DNA of 64,000 nucleotides from Vanilla planifolia (lineage: Eukaryota; Streptophyta; Magnoliopsida; Asparagales; Orchidaceae): NCBI GenBank assembly GCA_023846275.1, contig JAIUJO010000083.1:1389774-1453773 (forward strand), written 5' to 3'. The notes under the pieces are model-generated. The model had not been told where the DNA came from. It saw nothing but the letters and a program-made list of their open reading frames with translations, and ran no database searches. The translations under genes were made by a program, and so were the position numbers. Of this stretch, positions 42,826-55,062 are shown one piece after another. Each line of letters starts with the position of its first letter. Position 1 is the first letter of the stretch.

Positions 42826-44640
42826 CAAGGAACATAATATAATAAAATGAAAGGTATGTGAAATTCATAAAAGAGGAGATTAGTATTAAATAATAATATA
42901 ACCAAAGCAAAGCCAAACATTTGGAAAAATTAGATAAACCGTATTGGAAAAGTAGCAGTACAAGTATTAAAGAAATAAACTATAATACCCTCATTCAACA
43001 AATTAGCTTTGAATAAAAATGCTTCAGAAAGTAAGTAGAAACCATAGAACAAAAAGTATTTAAAGATAAAAATAAATATTTTATTTCATTAAGCTTGTTA
43101 AAATAAGCCCAATGTCAATTTTTTTTGAACCCATTAGACCTCATTTCAAATTACTATGAATTTCTAAAAAAAATGTGCATAAGTAATAGGAAATTATTAT
43201 TTTAATGTTAAGCAATTATAATTATTAAAGTTTAAATATGTTAAATTATGGCAATATCATATAGCCTAATTAAAAAAATGTGAAGGTGACATGAGAAGAG
43301 AATTAAAGTTTCAAAGTAACATAATCAAATCAAAGTAAAACCTTTGAAGAAAATTATATAAATTATCAGGGAAAGTAGCATTTCAAGATATTAAAGAGCT
43401 CGGGGTGTAACATTCTTTACCACAAAAAGAGATATGTGTAGTAATATCACAAAATGTACCGAAACTCTAAAAATATATTATGGAATATAAAAAAAAAGTT
43501 TTAATCAGATAAAGTGTTTTGAGACCAGTCCAATGGCAATTGTTTCATCTCAATCAGAATTGCTTTAAAAATTCTAATTTAATAAAGTAAATAACAATTA
43601 ATAATAATATTTTCCTTAAATGTTATATCAATATATATTAATGTTGAAACATGATAAAATGAAACTATGCATTATGACCAAATGAAAATGATGTGAAGTC
43701 ATAAGAGAGGAAAATTTAAGTTCTATAGTAATATAACTTAAAGAAATAGAACAATTTGAAAAAAGAGAAATTTTTTAGGAAAGTTGTACTCAAAGATGTT
43801 AATGAGATTGAGTGTGTCATCCTCGATCATCAAATCAAGTACAAATAAAAGTTGTTGTATAACTTGTAAAACCCTTAATAGTTTTTACTAATTCTAAAAA
43901 CAAAAACTAAATTTGATAGAGCTTGTCAAAGTGAGTCCAACAACATTTACTTCATCTTGATCTGAGCACATTTGGAATTACTTCGAGTTATCAAAGTAAA
44001 TATACAAAACTTATGATAACTTATTATCATAAAACATAATAAACAATAATTAAAGCTTTATTGAGTTAATTTCATGCAAAGTAATGTTACCAAACCAAAG
44101 CGATGTAAATGCTACATAACAGGAGATTTAGAACAACATAAAACATTGACCAAATCTAAGTAAAAACTTGAAGAAATGAGAAAAATTCTCAGTGGAATTC
44201 AATTCTATGGTACTAAGAATATTGAGTGTAACATTTTTTTATCATAAAATATGGTACAAATAAAAATATCTCATAATCCATGAGAAAATCTTAGAAAAAA
44301 TTTAAAAAAATGTAAAAATAGAAACGATTAATTGCATAATGCAAGTCAAGGAAAGTCCAATAATGTTTGTTTCATCTCAAGGTTACCACATTTGGAATAA
44401 TTATGCACTACAAAATTAAATAACCAAAAATAATAATAGATTACGATGTTAAAACAAAGTCAATATCTATGCGAGCGTGTGTGTGTGTATGTTATAAAAC
44501 ACAAGTAAGATAAATTGAAGCATGTTGATATAACCAAATGAAAGTGATGTAAAAGTCACATGAGCGAAGTACTAAAGTTCTAGAGCAATGTAGCCAAGTT
44601 AAAAAAATTTTGAAGAAATGCAATAAGTTGATGTTAAATG
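42826..44640 (+). repeat. 400-bp repeat array, block 4 (forward, about 4.5 units)
   Basis: The forward islands return. The GATAAATTGAAGCA-like phrase is near 42,843, 43,230, 43,653, 44,063 and 44,507, with spacings of about 387, 423, 410 and 444 bp. They are followed by forward GAGAGGAGATTTA, GTAACATTC and GATAGAGCTTGTC themes. A short (GT)n run lies near 44,477-44,488. The block is embedded in reversed units on both sides, as a local inversion would leave it. Confidence 0.8.
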
Positions 44641-47600
44641 ATTTTATACTTGATCTCTTATATGACCTGGATTGTAACATTCCCATAATATGTATTGCAT
44701 CTCTTAAAACTTTTTTACTTTGATTTTGTTATATTATAATATAACTTTTAATATCTACCAATAAGACCTGTATATAACATTAATTTATCATAATTTTGCT
44801 TTATTATTTAATTTTTTGATAGTAAAAAATAATTTATAATTATTTAAAAAAATATTGTTGAATCATAGTAATTTCAATGGAGGATGGTTGAGAAAAAAAT
44901 ACCATTGGGTTCATCTTAATGAGCTCCATCAAATTACTTATTTGTTTTATGTTTTTTAAAATATTTTAGTTTCTTTTGCTTCGACATGTTTTGTGAGCTA
45001 TTTAGATTTATAAGTGATATTACATTCAAGACTGACACACTTGATATTCTCATTATCATGGAATAAACCCCAAATGATTTATCCCATTTCTTAGTATTTC
45101 TTTCTATGATTTAGTTATCTCCCATTGTAAATAAAAATCTCATCTCGTTTGACCTCTACGTTACTTTGATTTGGTAAACTAGATTACTTCAATTTATGTC
45201 ATTTTTAGAATTAATATATGTTTACATAATATTAAAACCATAATATTTGAAAAGTATGCTTACTTACTTTTGTAATTTGAAGTATCACAAGACAAGGATC
45301 AATTAAGAAAAACCAAACATCATTAGACTCATTTCAGTGAGCACTATTGAATTAATTAATCATTTTATGCTTATAAATAACATATTTTCAAAGATTTTAA
45401 TAAACTTGAAGAGATATTTTGACAAGATTGAACAAATATTTTTACACTAACTTAGTTGAAGGATTAAGGATGCTAAACACAACATAATTCTTATCTTGGA
45501 AAGCAACTTTCTTCTATAATTTATCAAATTTCTTCAAATGTTTTGCTTCAACTTGCATGTAATACTAAGAAACTCCTTTTATCCTTTCGTGTCATGTTTA
45601 CACCCCTTTAATGAGCTCTATTGAAATATTTTTCTTTTTATATATTTTCTTTTCTAGTGTTTTGGCATTTGTTATGGGACATTTAATTTGTATAGGATTT
45701 GACAATCAAAATTGTTATGCTTGATCTCATTTGTCTTTTAGAATAAAATTTTCACAAAAAATTGATGTCATTTTTTCAAATTTTTAACTTTGATTTATTT
45801 ATGTACTTTTGTAAATATAAATATTCACTACATGGAACTTTCATTTCTTTGATTTGATTGCACTACATCATTTCTTTGATTAGTAAATCAAAATGAGGTC
45901 TAATCAAGATAAAACAAATGTTAATGTACTCATGAGCTCAAGAAAATTGAATATTAATTTTTATATTTCTTAGTGTATTAATTTCTATGGTTTTGCATGC
46001 TTCAAAAGGTAATTTTATTTATAATTTATTAAATAATTCAACATTTTATACAAGATGTTCTTAGTAACTTGGAATTCAATTTTCCTATAAAGTTTATTTC
46101 ATTTCAATAATTATGTTGCTTTGTTTTTGTTATGTTACTGTTAAACTCTAGTTCTAATCTCATGTGACCCTTGCATCACTACACTTTGGCCTTATTACAT
46201 TGGTTCAATTTATCTACTTTTAGTTTTAATGAACTTTTGCTTAAAACAAAATAAATGATTTATTGTAGTTTATTCTTACTTACATTGGCAATTCGGGCAT
46301 ATTTCTAATAAGGTTTGACGGAAACGAAAAAAATTGTTGGCTTGTCTCCCTTACTTGTATCAAACTAAGCTCAAATTTTTAAATTTTTATATATTTTATT
46401 TAAAGTTTTTGATAACTTGTAATACGTTTATATTTGCACTTGATTTAATGGTCCAGGATGATACACTTTTCCTTAGTATCTTAGAATTAAAGTTCTTGTA
46501 CAATTTAACTTATTTCTTCAAAAATGGTGCGCTAAATTGGTTAGGTTACTATGTTACTCCAAATCTTCTCTCATGTGATAATCATGCTGTATTGAGTTAG
46601 TCAAATTAGATTGCTACAATTTATCATTTTTAAGCTTTAATATATACTTGCCCAATATTAAAATAATATTTTATAATTGTTTTCCCTATTTCATCATTAA
46701 TTTCTAATAATTCTGAATGAGGTTTGATGGGGATGTAACAAAGGTTGTTGAACTTTTCTTGATGAGCACAATCAAATGAATTGTTCAAATTTTTATCAAC
46801 AACGTTTTTTATTTCTATAGTTTTGGTATGATTTATGTGGTATTTTGACTCATACCTTTTTTAAATGGGGTTGTTACACTTTAACAACTTAGAATCTTGG
46901 GATGTAAATTAACTGCACAATTTATCACATTTCTTCGAAATATTTACTTTGATTTGGTTATATTACAAAAAAAAACACTAACTCCTTTTTCATGTAACTT
47001 TTACAATGTATTGATTTCATCATATTACAATGCTTCATTTTATCTTAGTTTAGCTTCAATATATGTTTTCATAATATTAAAATAATATATTATTAATATT
47101 TAAAATTTTAAATTTGATAATTGTAAGTAATTTCAAGAGTGATCTAATCCACATAAAAAATATGTTGTTGGACTCATCTCAATGATCTTAGTACAATCAA
47201 ATTGTCATTTTTACTATTTTAAATATCTTTTTATTTAACTATTGAGGATGACACACTATAGCCTCAAAATAGTGGAATGCGACCACCCTATATTACTTAT
47301 CTCATATATTCAATCACATCTCTTAGATATAGGGATGTTAATATGAAACTCTTGCTCTCCATTAATTTGGCATTTACATCATATTGATTTGTTTTTTTTA
47401 CTGTCCTTCAATTTATTTCATAATAGCGTTATAATTTCCTTAGTTGGTATAAAAATCCTAGTTTATAATTGTTTATGTTTATTAGGTTTGCTAATTTGTC
47501 ATAACATCAAATGACGTGCATCTAAAATGAAAAAATTGTTAATGACCAATCTTGATGAGTTCAATCTATTTAAATCTTAACTTTAACTTTATTGATATTT

Positions 47601-48724
47601 TATTTTCGTTGGTTTAGTCATGTTTCACTAGACATTTCGTCTCATAAATGATTTAATGATCGATGTTGCTATGATTGATCACTTTAGTATTTTAGAATAC
47701 TACTTATGCACAAAATATATCTCATTGAAATCTTCTTTTTTGTTTTATTATATTTCTACATAACACTTAAGCTCTTGTGAGACATTTATATTGCATTACT
47801 TTTATTATATTACATCACTTCAATATATGTCATTTGTGCTTCAGTAAATAATTTCTAGATTTAAAAAACTTAGTATTTATAACTTTTTAGTTTGACAACA
47901 AGAAGTAATTTCGAACAAGATTGCACAAGATGAGACAAATACTGTTGGACTCATCATAAGGAGCTCTGTCTAACTATGTATTCATTTTTTATATTTTTAT
48001 ACATTTTTCCTAGTTTTTTGTTGTGCTTTATGGTGGAGTTTCATTCCTAACTGAATAGAAAACCAAAGTAGTTACATAAGATCTCCTTAGTGACTTGCAA
48101 ACTAACTTTCCTATATAATTTATCTTACTGTTTTTTAAATTTTTCTTCTGTGATTTGGTTATACAACTATGAAACTATAGTTCTCCTCTCGTTTGGCCAT
48201 CACATAACCTTAATTTTGCAATATGATATTATTTCAATGTATCTTATTTCATCAGTCATATATTTTTACTAAAATTAAAATAATAATTTATTTTAATATC
48301 TTTTTTTACTACATTTGAAATTCAAAGAAATTCCTAATGAATTTCGATTGAAAGGATAAATCATCATTCGACTCATCAAGACAACCTCCATCAAATTAAA
48401 TTTTCATCTTCATATAGTTAAATATTTTATTTAGAATGGTTTTGACATTCTGAAAAAGTTCTTTTGATTTATATCTAACTTTAGTATCGACGTTATTGTC
48501 CATTATTAACTTACTATCATTGAGTAAAATTTTCTTATATAATCTACCAAATTTTGCAAAGTTTTTTATTAATTTTGTTAAATATTATGTAACTATAGAA
48601 CCCCTCTTATGCGACCTTTGTATTGCTTTGGCTAGGCTGATTTATTTTAACTCAATTTATCTCATTTTTCTTTAATATATATATTTGTTTAATGTTAAGA
48701 AAATAATTTATTAGTTTTTATGCT
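44641..48724 (-). repeat. 400-bp repeat array, block 5 (reversed, about 10 units)
   Basis: Reverse-complement islands resume. Phrases like CATCTTGATGAGCTCTATC occur near 44,915, 45,330, 45,611, 45,925, 46,756, 47,178, 47,550, 47,958 and 48,378. The block ends where the poly-T of the LINE begins. No array unit was recognised beyond the LINE. The small frames inside (for example 46,334-46,600) are chance. Confidence 0.82.
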
Positions 48725-48780
48725 TATTTTTTTTTAAAAGGACATATCATTATATCAAATGTGGCAATGCTTCACAGGTT

Positions 48781-49314
48781 TTACAATAGATCCTCAAGGG
48801 GGATAAAACAAAAAATAAGACAACATGAGTTTGAGAAGGGGCTAGGGAAGAGATCCCCCAGGAACCCAAACAAACTCGTGTTGACAAGCAACACGGGCAA
48901 CCCAATCGACAGGGTCATTCCCCTCCCTATGGATGTGAGAGAACCGGAGAGCCTTCGTGTCCCTAACATCTTTAAGATCCCCTTCCTATTGGAGATGGAA
49001 ACCATGTCCCGAGCCACCTGAAGCACAAGCATCGAGTCGGACTAGACCTCCACTGCCTGATACTGTGGAAGAGATCCCCTAAGAAGGTCGAATGCTAGAA
49101 GAATGGCCTGGACCTTCATCATGTCAGCAGCCACTGAGATCAACCTCTTGCTAGCCATCATGAGAGGTATACCCAAGCAATCTCTAACAAACACACTAAG
49201 ACCAGCCATGTAGTCACCAACGACAGCATCACAATTGACTTTAATCCATCCTGTTGGGGGGAGGAAGCCAGCCATGCATGACAAGAACATCTGAAGATGT
49301 TCTAGGATTCCCAC
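48781..49314 (-). pseudogene. LINE RNase H domain fragment
   Basis: From about 49,260 down, the - strand encodes GWIKVNCDAVVGDYMAGLSV, the first strand of a plant RNase H (RVT_3) domain with its catalytic Asp. MMKVQAILLAFDLLRG follows, covering the Glu-helix region but with the expected Glu not evident. VEVESDSM near 49,040 supplies another Asp. Two frames are needed to read it, so there is a frameshift near 49,040. The end retains the family's histidine-region themes only weakly. Confidence 0.75.
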
Positions 49315-49882
49315 TAGACAGGGATGAATAAATAAGATGCCTCCTGAGAGTCGTGCTCACTTCAACCCTGATCGTCCTTGACAATGAGCAGGGCATGGGC
49401 ACATGGCTATTGTGTTTGAACGCGTTCCTCCTCGACCATATGTAGTACATGGTAGTACCGAGCGTGGCCGCGTGACGCGCACCATCGCAGCGATGCGCAG
49501 CAGGTGATCCCATAAGCCGAAAAAGCTGGTCCAAAATTAGGAATCCAGAACTCGTACCCGTGGGCCAACCCAGCTCCAGCAGCACGTAACGTGCATGGCT
49601 GGCCACCCACCTGTCTTGAGCACGTGGGTAGTCCCCCAAAGCATGCTGTAGGAACTCCGCCTCCGTGAAGCCCAGGGGAGACGTGGAATCCCGACAAAGA
49701 CCCCAGCAAGCCATCAACGACGCCACGGCAGCCCACCAAAGGAAGACCCGGACCCTCGACAGCACCTTCATCTTCCAGATTTTCCTCGTGATCTTGTCAG
49801 GATGCCGGCTGCCACCCCTTGCAGACGACCACTTGTTGCACTTGATATGTGCGTAGATCCGACCACTATGAGCCTTCGCCAT
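49241..49882 (-). pseudogene. LINE zinc-binding (zf-RVT) domain fragment, 213-codon open frame
   Basis: The open frame contains IWKMKVLSRVRVFLWWAA at about residues 35-52, the hallmark W(K)xxxPxRVxxFxW motif of zf-RVT. Later come CWGLCRDS and a C-terminal stretch ending in GWLPPPNRMD, which leads into RNase H in another frame. The canonical zinc-ligand spacing looks eroded. It is the longest complex open frame in the window but is only a fragment of a broken LINE ORF2. Confidence 0.8.
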
Positions 49883-50035
49883 CTCGGTGTGCGTTTGGAG
49901 CAGGACATCCTTGTTAGAATCTCAAGAAAGCGGAAGATGCAAGATTCTGTCGATTAGCGTCACGCCAGCCCAGCTGGAAATTGTCTCCACATCCTAGACG
50001 TCGTCGGCCCTGATGCACTCGGCGACGCTGTCGGG

Positions 50036-50420
50036 CTAGCTGGAGAACATATTAATGAACGTCGGCCAGCAGCATATTGGGAGGACGCCGAGCCAATTGT
50101 CCTCCGCAAACCGCACCCTCTGGCCGTCGCCATTGCGCCACACAAAGCACGAGATTGTCGTCGGCATCAATTCCAGGATCATCTTGGACATAACAGAGGC
50201 CTTTCGAGGAACCTTCATTAGTGGATCGTTGAACATGTACTTCCCCCTCATGATATCAACCCATAAGCCCGCTTCGCGTCCAAGGATACGTTTGCAATTT
50301 CCCATTTACAAAGCCTGGTGCCAAATGCGAAGATCCCGAAGGCCATCACAACCGGCCGCCCTCCTCAAAGGAAATAAAAGAAGAAAGATAATATTTGGTC
50401 GTTCTTTGTCAATGCACAAA
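50036..50420 (-). pseudogene. LINE RT C-terminal/linker region
   Basis: The translation near 50,300-50,380 gives a GLRDLRIWHQAL stretch, matching the (G)GLGIRDLxxxNxAL motif after the RT domain of plant LINEs. It is followed by LWVDIMRGKYM and then WRNGDGQRVRFAEDNWLG, the conserved WRIGNGxxIRxWxDxWL segment. A frameshift separates this from the zinc-binding domain. Family knowledge places this stretch directly before the zf-RVT domain. Confidence 0.8.
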
Positions 50421-52231
50421 CTCAAATAGGAAGTGACACTTAGGGTTTAATTGAAGGCAATAAATTTGCTTACTTGAAGAACAAACATTTTTCTAAAGAG
50501 AAATAGAATTTCAGTTTATTCCCCTAGTTTTTCTCATCCTCCTTTGTGATTCTAGCCATGTTATTACTTAATTTTTTTTATAATTGCATTCAATAAGAAT
50601 CTTTACTAAGTTTTCGTTGACTCCATTGAATCTAAATTTTATATTAACATCTTTTAACATCATTTGTAAGAAACTAAATAAGTAAGCTAAAATGGAGATT
50701 AAGAATATATGATATTATTGTTTGAAAGAGAATCTCTCAAATATTATGGCCAAGAATCAAGCAAAGATCCTTACATTTCCACCTTATTAATTTTTAATCT
50801 TTCTCCTTCTTCCACCAACAATCATTTCCATTAATTTTAATAAAAAATAAAATATTATACCAAATTCTTGCTTCTTCTACTTTAAGGGACATATAAGGTA
50901 ATTTAATAACTCTAGCAAGATAGACACCAAACCCCTCTCTTCTAATTGAGAGCCACTTGAGGCTCTTGGTATCGCTCCTTGACATAATCACTATGCTTCT
51001 TTCTTCACAAATCTTTTATCTTATGCTCCTTCACAACATCATCTTATTGACACCACAACAATGATTTATGAATCAAAGCCTACCACCTCTCCTCTAGTTA
51101 AATTTTTTTTGCCATTAACTTAATCTTAAATGTAACAACTCTCAAATCTCAAACTATAACAAATAAAAAAATGTTATATTCAAGTCAAAAAGATTGTGAC
51201 GAAGTATTATTAAACTTAATCAAATTAATTTCTTAAAATATGTTATTTTTATATAAAAATATTAAAATATATTATTTTTATTTAAAAATATTAAAATATA
51301 TCATTTTTTATATGAAATTATTAAAATAATAATAAAGTTCTCATAACATATCATAAGTTCAAACTTAGTAAAAAATATATTATTTGAGTATATCAATAAA
51401 TAGAACTCTTAGGAGACGAACTCAATGACATTGAGTTTGTAATTTTTAAAGATCTAAAAAAGTTCTTATAAATTATTAAAGATGCATGCATAAATGTAAT
51501 TATCCAAATAACATGTCAGATAGTTTTAAAATTTTAGAAATTTTGATTTATGACAAATCTAATTAGTAGTTGATAGACTTATAAATAATAAAATATAAAA
51601 TGCATCATCTTAAATTTATAATTTTAAAAATTTTTGCTTAAGTTAAAACTAGTTAGTGAATAATAGATTTATGAATATATAAATATTAGATTTTTTTGGG
51701 GTATACATGTAATTTCTAGATATAATTATAGAAGAATATTAAATAAGATGATATATTATTGAATAATAGAATATTTAGATGTTTTATAAAGATGTCATGT
51801 TGAAACCCATGGGAATAAGATTTTCAAATTCTCAACAGTCATGGTACGGATAGGATAAAAATTAATTTTAAATGCTCTCACTTCCTAAGCTTAGTTCAAT
51901 AGTGAGCTTTGAGGAGTTCAGGTCATCACGACCTTGTTGTCTCGACTTATAATTGGCCTAGTAGGCCAAATAGAAGCTAAGTTCAAGTGAACTTAAGTGC
52001 TCCAATGAACTTTTTCATATAAGAAAACTGTGAAGCAGAGTTTTGCCCTTAAAGGAGAGTTGCAAAGGTCGAATCATAATTAATGTAAGTTTTTTAGAAC
52101 GACTAAGAATTGACGCAGGCTGGAAAACGGAGCAGGGAGATCGAAAGGAATGTAGAAAGTCAAAGTAGTTTTACTTTCTGCAATCAATTGATCTCACAAA
52201 AGACACAAAATTAATAGATATTCCGAAAAAA
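50421..52231. other. AT-rich spacer between LINE and pseudogene
   Basis: No gene is seen. It contains a small tandem repeat (51,235-51,322). Composition becomes more balanced after about 51,890, possibly the decayed upstream region of the DUF4220 pseudogene. No array unit of the 400-bp family was recognised. Confidence 0.4.
51235..51322 (+). repeat. Three copies of a 29-30 bp AT-rich repeat
   Basis: Units at 51,235-51,263, 51,264-51,292 and 51,293-51,322 share AAAATAT, then TATTTTTAT, then AAAATATT. It is short and of low complexity. Confidence 0.7.
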
Positions 52232-53600
52232 GATAAGAAACTTTGGAGCAAGTGGGATGTGCGTCATTTTATAATGGTAAGGGCCGCGATACAAATTGTG
52301 CTCATCTTCCTTGGACGTTTGAGAAAGACCTCAGCGTCGACAGCATGGATAAGAATGGTTGTTTGGAGCAACTATCTTTTGGCCAACTAGGTTGTCGACT
52401 TCGTTCTTGGCCACCTAACCATCAGCATCGACGACAACAGCAACAACGCCATCCTCGCATTATGGGTGCCTTTCCTTCTGCTTCACCTTCGTAGCCCAGA
52501 CACCCTCACTGCCTATTCCATGGAAGAAAATGATCCGTGGGCTGCACACCTTCTTGCCCTCGCCTACGAGCTCATCATTATCGTCAATGTTCTATTCTGG
52601 TCTCTTCCACATAACCTCCTACTCTCTCCACCCTGCAGATAATCTTTGTTGCCATCGTCAAATATGCAAAGCGGTCTTGCTCGCTCTATAGAGCCAGCAC
52701 TGATGGTTTCCGCAGCTCCGTGGTCATTTCAAGCAAGCAAAGTCAATTAAACTAGATTTCTTCCAACCGTAGGACAATGGTAGCAAGTGTGCAAGACAAA
52801 AATGAAAAAGAAATTGAATGCTTTAAATGGAGCTTTCGATATGTACTAGGTTTCCAAGCCTTTCTTCGTGGACGTTATTCCACTTGTGGAAGTATACAAG
52901 GTAATCAGAGACATGTTTAAGGGGATGACTGTGAAGGAAGCTTAGGGCTTGAGAGTACGGAACTCAGCTATGCCTATGATGAGATGTACACGAAGGGCGT
53001 CGTTAATTGCTCACATGCTGGCATCATCCTCAGGGTGATTTGCTCCTCCTGTATCGTTCTCACTTTCTTGTTGTTCGTTTTCTCCCCAAAGCATGGCTTT
53101 CCACTACTAACATCACAATCACTTATGTCCTGCTTGGAGCTTCCATATGTTTTGATACCATGGCTTCTCTCATGTTCCTGCTTTCAAACAGGTCGGTGAT
53201 CTTCCTTCTCGAATTTAAGAAACTTGGCAAATGGAGTTTGCTTCTTGCCCAGCTTATTCTCTGAATATGGAGAAGATTTTGGCATGAGAGAAGATGGAGG
53301 CCTTCAGAGATGCTGCAACTCAACTTGATCACCAGCTGCTTCAAGAATGTAGCAACATAGCCAAAGGAACATGCATCACTAGACAATTCGAAGAACAGGA
53401 GGATAAACAAATGGGCACGCAGAATAGGATGCAAGCTTAGATGACCCATTAGAGAATTTTAGGAGGAAACGGTGTTGTTCTGGCTCTGGACCAGTGGATT
53501 TTGATACTACTCTTCGTATTCACAGAAGTTAGTAAAGGCAACTCAACATCTTCTAGAGCTCATCACTGCAAATGCTAAGACAAGCATACAAATATTGTGG
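52232..53600 (+). pseudogene. DUF4220/DUF594 plant membrane protein pseudogene
   Basis: Broken frames on the + strand reproduce the DUF4220 domain from its usual start. First KLWSKWDVRHFIMVRAAIQ (from 52,235) and LRKTSASTAWIRMVVWSNYL. After an in-frame TAG (52,388-52,390), where the family has Trp, the same frame continues with FVLGHLTIS, ILALWVPFLLLHLRSPD, TLTAYSMEEND and LLALAYELIIIVNVLFW. A frameshift near 52,640 is followed by IIFVAIVKYAKRSCSLYRAS. Further pieces are ELSYAYDEMYTKGVV near 52,970 and TNITITYVLLGAS with a hydrophobic stretch near 53,110-53,190. A weak LDQWILI...FTEV stretch near 53,485 recalls the start of DUF594, after which the gene is lost. The hydrophobic segments imply a multi-pass membrane protein, but the family's function is unknown to me. 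Several stops and frameshifts show it is dead. No intron is needed to read it. Confidence 0.85.
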
Positions 53601-54605
53601 GGACAGTTCAACAACTGATTCTTCTTTTTTTACAATTTTACTTTATTTTGGCACTTTTCTAATAAACAATTGCTTATGAATTTCATGTTTTTGTGCAAAA
53701 AATTAAATTCTTTAGATAAAAAATTTTCTTCTTTGTTAGTTTAAATAATATTTATATTAAGCAAATTTTTTATTTTTATAAGACCTTCAAAATCCTTATA
53801 CTTTTAAAATACCTTTGATTTATGAACTACAAAAGATATCCAACTCATATGAATATGGTCATCACTGAATAATAAATAATATCTTTTTTTTATTTTGAAA
53901 TAAAATATACATTAATTACAAATATCAACATTAACTAACTCAAGGGACTACATAACTCTCTAAAGCTTATGAATGATGATTATTATTGCTTATCAAAAAT
54001 ATAACTTTCACAAATATAATCAACATTAAAAATAAAAAAATAATATCATTCAATATTTTTTACTTTATAACTTAAATTTAATAAAATACAAATAATAATT
54101 CTAATAATATCACAACTAAGATTTTTTCTTAACCTCTACTTCAAATACATTACTTTTATTATGAAATTTTATTATTAAAACACCTCATTGACACAATTGA
54201 TCCTCGCATATACAAAATAATATTGTTATATTACTTATCTAATACTTAATAAACCGCAAGCTAAAAATTCAAATACCAAACAAATATCATGAACCAATTG
54301 TTTTTGTCATTTATCCTTCGTTATGATTAAAAAAAGAGCTTTGACATCTACTCTACTAACTTAAGTCTTTATTCATATTCACATAAAACTTTTTTGACTT
54401 TGAGACTTACAAATGTCCACATCATTGTAATATTAGAAGTTGAATATAAAAGTTAAATGAAATTCAAAACATTGTTTCAAGGCGGCCTTGGTTTACACAT
54501 CCTTTACACCTCTTTAAAGGGAAAATATTAACTAATTCAAAATCTTAATCAATAGTTAATGGCCTCATACATCGCATATATATATCTTTAATGATTTAGA
54601 AACTA
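53601..54605. other. AT-rich DNA, nothing recognised
   Basis: It follows the truncated DUF594 end. No motif, repeat or useful frame was found. Confidence 0.4.
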
Positions 54606-54850
54606 ATCAAAATGATAAAAGGGTGGCTAAGTAAAGATATAGGTCCTACCAAAACATGTGATCCTAGATTGTTGAAATTGATTGGAGTTCCCGAGCTTCA
54701 CTTCCATGCTTTCCTTCTCCTAAACTACTTACCACCTTGTCTTTGTCACCTTTTTCTCTTGACGAGAACGAGCTGCACTTGCTCTTTTGGCAGCCAGTGG
54801 CATTGCCTTCAAGTGCTGCTTCTACCTGTTGCTTAGCCCACCAGTCTAGT
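54606..54850. other. Small GC-richer island of unknown origin
   Basis: About 245 bases are clearly richer in G and C than their surroundings. A 74-codon + frame (54,612-54,836) and a basic 24-codon - strand peptide are present, with a GTAAGT donor-like hexamer on the - strand. None of these is enough to call a gene. It could be an exon remnant or a fragment of another insertion. Confidence 0.3.
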
Positions 54851-55062
54851 TAAACAATAATAGCAACTTATCTCAAGCCAATCAAGATAAAAATAAGCTT
54901 TGAAGTAACAAAATCATGTAATAAAACAATAAAAAGCATGATGCACTTGTAATTAAAAATGGCAAATGTAACTATGACATACCTTTTTTGTTTCACGATA
55001 GTTTTAGCCTTTTAATTTTCTCCATCCCCTCTGGCTGCTTGAATGAGAGCTACTCTCTGCTC
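54851..55062. other. Flank of the truncated copia LTR
   Basis: It does not match the part of the right-hand LTR (61,382-62,097) that should lie here if the left LTR were complete. The LTR similarity therefore stops at 55,063. Confidence 0.6.

Larger units (their letters stand above)
48725..50420 (-). mobile_element. 5'-truncated LINE (non-LTR retrotransposon) 3' end
   Basis: On the - strand, reading from 50,420 down, there is the end of the RT region, a reverse-transcriptase zinc-binding domain, an RNase H domain, a short 3' untranslated stretch and an A-tail, seen on the + strand as T's at about 48,728-48,737. This order is that of plant L1-type LINEs with a C-terminal RNase H. Base composition is clearly more GC-rich than the array to its left, so it is a separate insertion. 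Endonuclease and most of RT are missing, as expected of 5' truncation during target-primed reverse transcription. Several frameshifts make it inactive. No target-site duplication was identified. Confidence 0.85.

Noticed and set aside
38637..48272. Frames of 60-93 codons inside the repeat array
   Set aside because: They are not at constant positions in the unit and are rich in Ile/Phe/Tyr, as AT-rich DNA would give.
27395..48724. CRISPR-like or centromere satellite interpretation of the regular repeat
   Set aside because: The units are long, contiguous and diverged, with no short direct repeats and spacers. Nothing in the sequence alone shows centromere function.
48761..50429. + strand frames over the LINE (63-124 codons)
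   Set aside because: They are shadows of the - strand LINE coding sequence, which carries the recognisable domains.
54750..54830. Basic 24-codon - strand peptide (AAKRASAARSRQEKK) resembling a bZIP basic region
   Set aside because: It is too short, ends in a stop, lacks the invariant Asn and has no leucine zipper after it.
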